This document shows positions 7,249 to 11,389 of a stretch of DNA of 11,389 bases, in pieces. Position 1 is the stretch's first letter, and each line of letters starts with the position of its first letter. Source of the DNA: Pseudomonadota bacterium (GTDB lineage: Bacteria; Pseudomonadota; Gammaproteobacteria; Burkholderiales; Ferrovaceae); assembly GCA_021828575.1 (NCBI GenBank), contig JAJZEL010000088.1:1-11389 (forward strand), given 5' to 3'. A program made the translations under genes and the position numbers. The notes under the pieces are model-generated. The model made no database searches, was not told where the DNA came from, and saw only the letters and a program-made list of their open reading frames with translations.

Positions 7249-8096
7249 GCAACCTATTGGATACCATCATCCTTCCTTCCGGACATCCCCAGTCACTTCG
7301 GGTGAACGCCGTGCGTTGCACGTCAGGGGTTTCAGGACCCACTCTGGAAACAGTGGCCGAGGAAACGCCCATCGGGCTGGAATACAACGGGGTCCCCCAT
7401 GTGGTCATGCTGGCCACTCCAGCCGACATTGAGGATTTTGCTCTGGGGTTTTCCCTGACAGAAGGTATCCTCAAGCACCCGGACGAACTGAAGGACATGG
7501 AAGTGTGTGAATTCAGTGGCGGTCTTCAGGTGAAAATGACCATTGACACCACGCGCTTTGAAACACTGGACCTGCGCCGGAAAAACCTTGCAGGACGTAC
7601 GGGATGCGGCCTGTGCGGTGCGGAACACCTGGCCCAGGTGTTCCGTCCCATGGCGGATGTGACATCCACTCACCGGCTCCCCGTTCCGGCTCTCGAGCAA
7701 GCCCTCCGTCACCTGAATCGTCACCAGCCCCTGCAGCAGGAAACCGGGGCCACCCATGCGGCTTTCTGGCTGGATGAACAACATCGCATTGCCCTTTCCA
7801 GGGAAGACGTGGGACGACATAACGCTCTCGACAAACTGGTGGGTGCCTTGACGAGACAAGGCACCGACTTTTCGGTGGGTGCCCTGCTGGTCACCAGCCG
7901 CGCCAGTTACGAGATGGTGCAGAAATCCATCCAGATGGGCATCGGCCTGTTGTTGGCCATTTCCGCCCCCACCGCGCTCGCCATCCGCATGGCCGACCAG
8001 TTCAACCTGACCCTGGCAGGATTCGCCAGGCAAGGACATCACGTGGTGTATGCCCACCCCGAGCGCTTCATTCCTTCAGGAGAATTTCCATCATGA
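7245..8096 (+). CDS. fdhD: Formate dehydrogenase accessory sulfurtransferase FdhD (FdsC)
   Basis: FdhD/FdsC takes persulfide sulfur from a cysteine desulfurase and delivers it, as the sixth sulfur ligand, to the bis-MGD cofactor before insertion into FdsA. It is also a cofactor-binding chaperone. It is 283 residues, a normal family length. Visible motifs are NGVPHVVMLATPADIEDFALGF (48–69, given here by its ends: NGV and LGF), the essential CxxC in GRTGCGLCGAE with C121 and C124, REDVGRHNALDK (186–197), TSRASYEMVQK (217–227) and ISAPTALAI (239–247). The GTG start at 7245 overlaps the fdsA TGA by four bases (GTGA), implying coupled translation right after the subunit it matures. It ends inside the start of fdsD. 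In Cupriavidus and Rhodobacter the same gene is called fdsC. Confidence 0.96.
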   Translation: MSNLLDTIILPSGHPQSLRVNAVRCTSGVSGPTLETVAEETPIGLEYNGVPHVVMLATPADIEDFALGFSLTEGILKHPDELKDMEVCEFSGGLQVKMTIDTTRFETLDLRRKNLAGRTGCGLCGAEHLAQVFRPMADVTSTHRLPVPALEQALRHLNRHQPLQQETGATHAAFWLDEQHRIALSREDVGRHNALDKLVGALTRQGTDFSVGALLVTSRASYEMVQKSIQMGIGLLLAISAPTALAIRMADQFNLTLAGFARQGHHVVYAHPERFIPSGEFPS

Positions 8097-8326
8097 TGTC
8101 CGCCCAGCATCTCGCAAAAATGGCCAATGATATCGGTGCCTTCTTCGAGGCCATGCCCAATCAGGATCAGGCAGCCCGGGACGTGGCTGAACATATCAGC
8201 AAATTCTGGGAGCCGCGCATGGTGCATGCCTTGCTCCAGGACGTGGAAGACCACGGAACTGACGAATTGAAACCCGTGGTCAGAAATGCCCTTTTCCATC
8301 TTCAGGGAGAGTTGCAGTCGAACTGA
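8093..8326 (+). CDS. fdsD: Formate dehydrogenase delta subunit FdsD
   Basis: FdsD is the small last-gene product of fds operons, needed for assembly or stability of active FdsABG and seen as a subunit in the Rhodobacter complex. Here it is 77 residues, predicted all helical. Typical features are an N-terminal MSAQHLAKMANDIGAFFEA, a VAEHISKFWEPRMV helix (about 31–44), and a C-terminal ALLQDVEDHG…LKPVVRNAL section. The tandem ATGATG start overlaps the fdhD stop (TGA at 8094–8096). AGGAG (8078–8082) lies ten bases before the first ATG, so I use 8093; the second ATG would shorten it by one residue. It closes the operon, and no clear rho-independent terminator follows. Confidence 0.93.
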   Translation: MMSAQHLAKMANDIGAFFEAMPNQDQAARDVAEHISKFWEPRMVHALLQDVEDHGTDELKPVVRNALFHLQGELQSN

Positions 8327-8397
8327 GCAATCACGGCCGCCATTAAAAAGATGTATAATTGCTTCCCACGTTTTCGCCATTCTGGAGCAGGCTCATC
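8327..8397 (+). promoter_or_regulatory. Short gap after fds operon with TATAAT-like –10 box
   Basis: A perfect TATAAT lies at 8354–8359, preceded directly by TG. No good –35 is found at 16–18 bases upstream (TCACGG or neighbours). A start site near 8366 would give a 30-base leader for the GTG at 8398. An imperfect stem (TTGC/GCAA plus AGT/ACT, 8312–8330) overlaps the end of fdsD but has no T-run, so it is not a convincing terminator; read-through from the operon remains possible. Confidence 0.4.
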
Positions 8398-8658
8398 GTG
8401 TTCAAAGGCAAACAACAGCAGAGCCTGTTCAAGCAACGCCCCGACACGTTGAAGGGGAAGCAGCGGGATCTGGGTCTGCTCAACGTCCCCAGCGCCTTGT
8501 TCATTGGGGCCGCCATCCTGTCCCTGAACATCACCATGTTTGCTGTTGCGGTTCAGATGGGTGTGCTGGTCATCGATTCTGCCGAAGCCAAGGTGGCCTC
8601 CTGGGTTGTGGCGGCTGCCTCCTGGCACTTGACTTACCGACTCTACAAAAAACTCTGA
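8398..8658 (+). CDS. Small two-helix membrane protein, unrecognised
   Basis: An 86-residue protein I do not recognise. Residues 1–24 are strongly basic and polar (KGKQQQSLFKQRPDTLKGKQ), followed by two hydrophobic segments (about 31–58 and 64–80) and a basic end (RLYKKL). This predicts a two-helix inner-membrane hairpin; with both termini positive, the positive-inside rule puts both in the cytoplasm. The start is GTG at 8398, with GGAG (8384–8387) ten bases upstream. The frame stays open to a TTG at 8359, but that codon lies inside the TATAAT box region and has no Shine–Dalgarno. The stop is followed after four bases by the next gene, so the two probably form a unit. No function is inferred. 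Confidence 0.7.
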   Translation: MFKGKQQQSLFKQRPDTLKGKQRDLGLLNVPSALFIGAAILSLNITMFAVAVQMGVLVIDSAEAKVASWVVAAASWHLTYRLYKKL

Positions 8659-8662
8659 ATTC

Positions 8663-8908
8663 ATGCCCCATCCCGACTCCCGCCCTGAGCACCTGCAGGC
8701 TGCCATCCAGCACATCGACCATGCCGTTTCCACGGGAAGCATGGCAGTGGGCGCAGCAAAAGGCCTTTTATTCAGCCTGATGGAAACGCTGGGCGTCCTG
8801 GTGGGCGACCCCGCATTGCCCGACCAGTTGCGCGATGGGTATGAGGGCCTTCTTGAAACCACAAGGGAACTTCGTTCACGCCTGGACAGTCATAATCAGC
8901 AACCGTAG
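8663..8908 (+). CDS. Small conserved-looking helical protein, unrecognised
   Basis: An 81-residue soluble protein with no signal peptide and no cysteine, predicted almost wholly helical. A first helix (about 8–25, LQAAIQHIDHAVSTG) leads to a more hydrophobic, Gly/Ala-rich one (GAAKGLLFSLMETLGVLVG, 30–48). An acidic helix follows (LRDGYEGLLETTRELRSRL, 56–74). It begins four bases after the small membrane protein's stop and lacks a clear Shine–Dalgarno, so coupled translation is likely. I do not recognise the family. The amphipathic pattern would suit a partner of the membrane protein, but that is speculation. Reading-frame composition matches its neighbours, so I regard it as real. Confidence 0.6.
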   Translation: MPHPDSRPEHLQAAIQHIDHAVSTGSMAVGAAKGLLFSLMETLGVLVGDPALPDQLRDGYEGLLETTRELRSRLDSHNQQP

Positions 8909-8913
8909 TTGCT
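8898..8913 (+). other. Small hairpin over the stop codon of the 81-residue gene
   Basis: AGCAAC-CGTA-GTTGCT forms a perfect 6-bp stem with a 4-base loop that includes part of the TAG stop codon. It is not followed by a T-run, so it is not a standard intrinsic terminator. It may be chance or a weak RNA-processing or attenuation element ahead of the next gene. Confidence 0.25.
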
Positions 8914-8941
8914 TACTGATGACTTGAAGGGAGGTTTAGTC

Positions 8942-9259
8942 ATGAAAAAACTTCTGACCGTGGCATTGCTGTCCGGATTGTCAACACTCAATGTGGCTCA
9001 TGCAGACGGATGGCACCGCGGATTCTGGCACAGGGAAGGATGGCATGAAGGCTGGGCAGTGCCTGCTTTTGGGGCAGCCCTTGTGGGAGGCGTCATTGGC
9101 AGTGCGCTCGTACAGCGTCCGGTCGTATATGCCCCGCCCGTCGCTGTGGTCCCTCAGCCTGCGTATGTTCCTGCTCCCGTATACGCGGCCCCTCCCGTGG
9201 CTTACGTGCAACCCGGCTATTATCCTGCCCCGCCTGTGTACTATTATCCCGGCCGCTAA
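8942..9259 (+). CDS. Secreted His/Trp-rich, Pro/Tyr-rich protein, unrecognised function
   Basis: A 105-residue exported protein. It has a classical Sec signal peptide (MKKLLTVALL, ending AHA at about residue 21). The mature start is dense in Trp and His (GWHRGFWHREGWHEGW, 23–38). A Gly/Ala-rich hydrophobic stretch follows (AFGAALVGGVIGSALV, 42–57). The tail (58–105) is a low-complexity Pro/Tyr/Val repeat of APPV, YAPP and YYP units. Similar short periplasmic or outer-membrane-associated proteins are common in betaproteobacteria but have no known role. The His/Trp block could bind metal or haem, and the glycine-zipper-like stretch could insert in a membrane; both are inference. The start is firm: AAGGGAGG (8927–8934) lies seven bases before the ATG. 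The stop overlaps the opposing metallophosphoesterase stop (9256–9259). Confidence 0.82.
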   Translation: MKKLLTVALLSGLSTLNVAHADGWHRGFWHREGWHEGWAVPAFGAALVGGVIGSALVQRPVVYAPPVAVVPQPAYVPAPVYAAPPVAYVQPGYYPAPPVYYYPGR

Positions 9260-10395
9260 TTATCTGCCACCAAGTGAAGTAACGTGATTTCCGCGGGAGA
9301 AAGGAACCGCTTAGGCGGTCCCCAGTACCCCGTTCCCCGGCTGGTATAGACCCACATCCTTTTCCATTTGTGCAAGCCCGATGTGAACGGCTGCTGAAAG
9401 CGGACGAAGTGGTTCCAGGGCCAGAACTGTCCACCATGGGTGTGCCCCGAAATCTGGAGGTCAAACCCGGCTTCAGCGGCTGCCCCTGCAGACCGAGGCT
9501 GGTGAGCCAGCAATACTCTGGGGGCCAACAACTGCCCTGCCTCTCCCAAGGCCTTGACGGGATCGCTGGCATGCGCGGGAATGAACTGAGCTGCGCTGTA
9601 ATCCGTGATACCCGCCACGACCAGCTTGGCTCCCTGCCTTTCCAGCACCACGTGCTGGTTCAGCAATACCCTGAGCCCTAATCTCGACCATTCCGTAACC
9701 CAGTCCAGAGCGCCTGAATAGTACTCATGATTGCCGGTCACACAGTACACCCCTTCGGGAGCCTTGAGCCACCCCAAGGGTTCGGTATGACTCGAGAGGC
9801 TCGATACGCTTCCGTCCACCATGTCTCCTGTGATAGCCACCAGATCGGGGGCCAGTGCGTTGACGCGTGCGACCACACGTTCGACAAAGCGTCTGCGCAA
9901 CGTCGGCCCCACGTGCAGGTCAGTGATCTGCACAATGGAAAATCCCTCAAAGGCCTCTGGTAACCCCTTGATGGGTACCGTCACATGAACGACCCCCGGG
10001 AGTCGGTGAGCATTCACATACCCCACCAGGGTGAACCAGGCGGAAAGTAGAATGACCGTCAGTGCGCTGTCCTGTACCCACACCCCCGACGGATGAAACA
10101 AGAGCAGGAGAATGCTGCGCAACAAGGTCAGCACCCACAGGGATGAAAAAGCCCCCATGCACAAATAACCTGCCAGGGTAACCCGATCACTCCATCGGGA
10201 ATGCCAAGTACTGAAACGCAGCCAAAAACCGGCGGGAATGAGCACACTCGATGTGGCAAGCAAACCGGCTCCCAACACCCAGCCAGACACCCCTGCATGC
10301 AAGTCCGGCAAAAGCTGCCAGCCCGTCCAGACATGCAAGGCAGCCAGGATGATGCTGGCACGAATCAGGAAACCGTAGGATCGCCTTCTTGCCAT
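9256..10395 (-). CDS. Membrane-anchored metallophosphoesterase (YaeI/YkuE type)
   Basis: A 379-residue protein. The N-terminal third has about four hydrophobic segments (roughly 8–26, 38–60, 72–100, 112–130), followed by a calcineurin-like phosphoesterase domain. Metal-site motifs are ITDLHVG (D159, H161), ITGDMVDG (D191), TGNHEYY (N222, H223), LLAHQP (H298) and SGHTHGGQ (H318, H320), a complete set for a two-metal active site. Relatives act on lipid-linked or small phosphoesters such as UDP-diacylglucosamine-type substrates, but the substrate here cannot be read from sequence. ATG 10395 is chosen because GGAG sits four bases upstream; the TTG at 10410 in the same frame has no Shine–Dalgarno. 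It overlaps the end of the Nudix–ThiE gene by 31 bases, suggesting co-transcription. Its TAG stop interlocks with the stop of the secreted protein on the other strand. Confidence 0.92.
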   Translation of the reverse strand: MARRRSYGFLIRASIILAALHVWTGWQLLPDLHAGVSGWVLGAGLLATSSVLIPAGFWLRFSTWHSRWSDRVTLAGYLCMGAFSSLWVLTLLRSILLLLFHPSGVWVQDSALTVILLSAWFTLVGYVNAHRLPGVVHVTVPIKGLPEAFEGFSIVQITDLHVGPTLRRRFVERVVARVNALAPDLVAITGDMVDGSVSSLSSHTEPLGWLKAPEGVYCVTGNHEYYSGALDWVTEWSRLGLRVLLNQHVVLERQGAKLVVAGITDYSAAQFIPAHASDPVKALGEAGQLLAPRVLLAHQPRSAGAAAEAGFDLQISGHTHGGQFWPWNHFVRFQQPFTSGLHKWKRMWVYTSRGTGYWGPPKRFLSPAEITLLHLVADN

Positions 10396-11363
10396 GTTTC
10401 TCCATAACAACGCAACGGCAGGGATTCATTCCCCGCCCACAGGGAACGCATGGACGCCACGCCATGAGCTCCAGCCTGGCAGGCCACCCGCAATTCTGCG
10501 GGCGTCATGCCTCCAATGGCAAAGACAGGCAATCCGGGCATACCCAGCGTTTCCCTGAATCCGGTCCAGCCCAGAAGGGGGCCATCAGGATGGGTCAGAG
10601 TAGGAGCCACCGGGCCCAGCACTGCAAAATCCAGCCCAAGGTTTTCCGCACGGTCCAGTTCTTCCCTGGAATGGCAGGAAGCTGCCACCAAAGGCATTTC
10701 AGGCCTGGCATCCACATCTTTCAGTTGTGCAGCCGTCAGGTGAACGCCATGGGATCCGACTGCCCGAGCCACCTCCAGTGACCCGTTGATCAATACCCTG
10801 GCGTGCCAGGGTTCCGCCACCCTCAGGATTTTTTCTGCAAGTCGGGACAGTAACAGGTCGTTCAGGGATTTTTCACGCACCTGAACCAGTCGAAGTCCCC
10901 GGAAAAAAGCCCGCTCGAGCGCCTCGAGCAAGGCCGGTTCACCCAGTGCTTCTCCGTCTGTGACCCCATAAATCACTGGCAGTTCCAGCGCCCTGAGCAA
11001 AGGGCCATTGGCGGGCAGAACAGGGGCCACCGGAGAACAGCCAACACCTTGCCAGGCCAGGTGCTGACCTTCCTTCGGCTCCGGGGTGCCCTGCCATTTC
11101 GTGACCCGGAAAAACTGCAAATGCACCAGGGCATGCTCGTAATGAAACGTTCTGGATATCCACGGATACATGCAGTGGGGCCGAATGCCCAGTTCTTCCT
11201 GAAGTTCCCGATCCAGCGCCACATCAGGCGATTCGCCTGATTCCACCTTGCCTCCAGGAAATTCCCAATAGCCTGCATAGGGTTTTCCTTCCGGACGCCT
11301 GGCCAGCAGATAACGCCCTACCCTGTCCAGCAGCACGGCAGCCACCACGGAAGTCACTTTCAT
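10365..11363 (-). CDS. Nudix hydrolase (MutT-like) fused to thiamine-phosphate-synthase-like domain
   Basis: A 332-residue fusion. The N-terminal Nudix domain (about 1–128) has a perfect Nudix box from G38 to I60 (G-x5-E44-x7-R52-E53-L-x-E56-E57-x-G-I) and YAGYWEFPGGKVE ahead of it, as in MutT 8-oxo-dGTP diphosphatases that clean the nucleotide pool. The C-terminal half (about 130–325) is a ThiE/TenI TIM barrel with VIYGVTDG, LVQVREKSL, VLINGSLEVARAVGSHGVHL (given at its 20-residue core), CHSREEL, GPVAPTLTHP and FAIGGM. The usual ThiE metal-binding NDD is NGS here, so true thiamine phosphate synthase activity is doubtful. Such fusions are widespread in beta/gammaproteobacteria. The start is ATG 11363 (MKVTSVVAAVLL, the family's usual beginning) without a strong Shine–Dalgarno; the frame reaches a TTG at 11378. 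Upstream neighbours are outside the window. Confidence 0.92.
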   Translation of the reverse strand: MKVTSVVAAVLLDRVGRYLLARRPEGKPYAGYWEFPGGKVESGESPDVALDRELQEELGIRPHCMYPWISRTFHYEHALVHLQFFRVTKWQGTPEPKEGQHLAWQGVGCSPVAPVLPANGPLLRALELPVIYGVTDGEALGEPALLEALERAFFRGLRLVQVREKSLNDLLLSRLAEKILRVAEPWHARVLINGSLEVARAVGSHGVHLTAAQLKDVDARPEMPLVAASCHSREELDRAENLGLDFAVLGPVAPTLTHPDGPLLGWTGFRETLGMPGLPVFAIGGMTPAELRVACQAGAHGVASMRSLWAGNESLPLRCYGETWQEGDPTVS

Positions 11364-11389
11364 GGAAACAAGGCTCAAGGAGCCGACCG

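Noticed and set aside
7332..8057. 241-residue open frame on the minus strand opposite fdhD
   Set aside because: It is antisense to a clear FdhD protein with full motifs; its His/Gly-rich sequence resembles no family and arises from the codon bias of the opposite strand.
8312..8330. Possible terminator after fdsD
   Set aside because: The stem is short and bulged and no T-run follows, so it does not meet the pattern of an intrinsic terminator.

Overview
The window looks like chromosomal DNA from a betaproteobacterium, perhaps of the Nitrosomonadales / chemolithoautotroph type. I infer this from the family make-up: a Cupriavidus-like NAD+-dependent formate dehydrogenase operon, a DUF2237 protein, a FemAB-like protein, and a Nudix–ThiE fusion typical of beta/gammaproteobacteria. 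Genus cannot be assigned from the sequence alone. The coding DNA is moderately GC-rich and densely packed, and I see no insertion sequence, phage, CRISPR, tRNA or rRNA.

Left block, minus strand (1–2150): three tightly packed genes read leftward. They are a ModE-type helix-turn-helix regulator with a periplasmic-binding-protein-like sensor domain (start about 2150), a DUF2237 cysteine-rich protein, and a FemAB-like (DUF482) acyltransferase-fold protein. The last one runs off the left edge, so only its N-terminal 231 residues are present.

Divergent control region (2151–2309): this stretch is AT-rich (about 26% GC by hand count for 2161–2309), unlike everything around it. It carries a perfect 8-bp inverted repeat and a second small palindrome. 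It separates the regulator from the formate dehydrogenase genes and is the obvious place for operators and the two divergent promoters.

Central block, plus strand (2310–8326): a complete fdsG-fdsB-fdsA-fdhD(fdsC)-fdsD operon with start/stop overlaps or very short gaps at every junction. It encodes the soluble molybdenum/iron–sulfur/FMN enzyme that oxidises formate to CO2 with NAD+. FdsA holds the bis-MGD site and most Fe-S clusters, FdsB the FMN/NAD site, and FdsG a [2Fe-2S] cluster. FdhD is the sulfurtransferase that matures the Mo cofactor, and FdsD is a small accessory subunit. The catalytic residue is cysteine, not selenocysteine. The ModE-like head on the divergent regulator is a sensible partner for a Mo enzyme.

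Right block: after a short gap with a TATAAT-like box there are two small unrecognised genes (a two-helix membrane protein and an 81-residue helical protein). Next comes a secreted His/Trp-rich, Pro/Tyr-rich protein. The minus strand then holds a membrane-anchored metallophosphoesterase, whose stop codon overlaps the secreted protein's stop tail to tail. Upstream of it and overlapping it lies the Nudix–ThiE-like fusion.

No wholly new system is evident. The most interesting points are the regulator and its operator region, the uncertain FdsG start, the regulator–DUF2237–FemAB cluster, the non-canonical ThiE domain, and the small unassigned genes downstream of fdsD.
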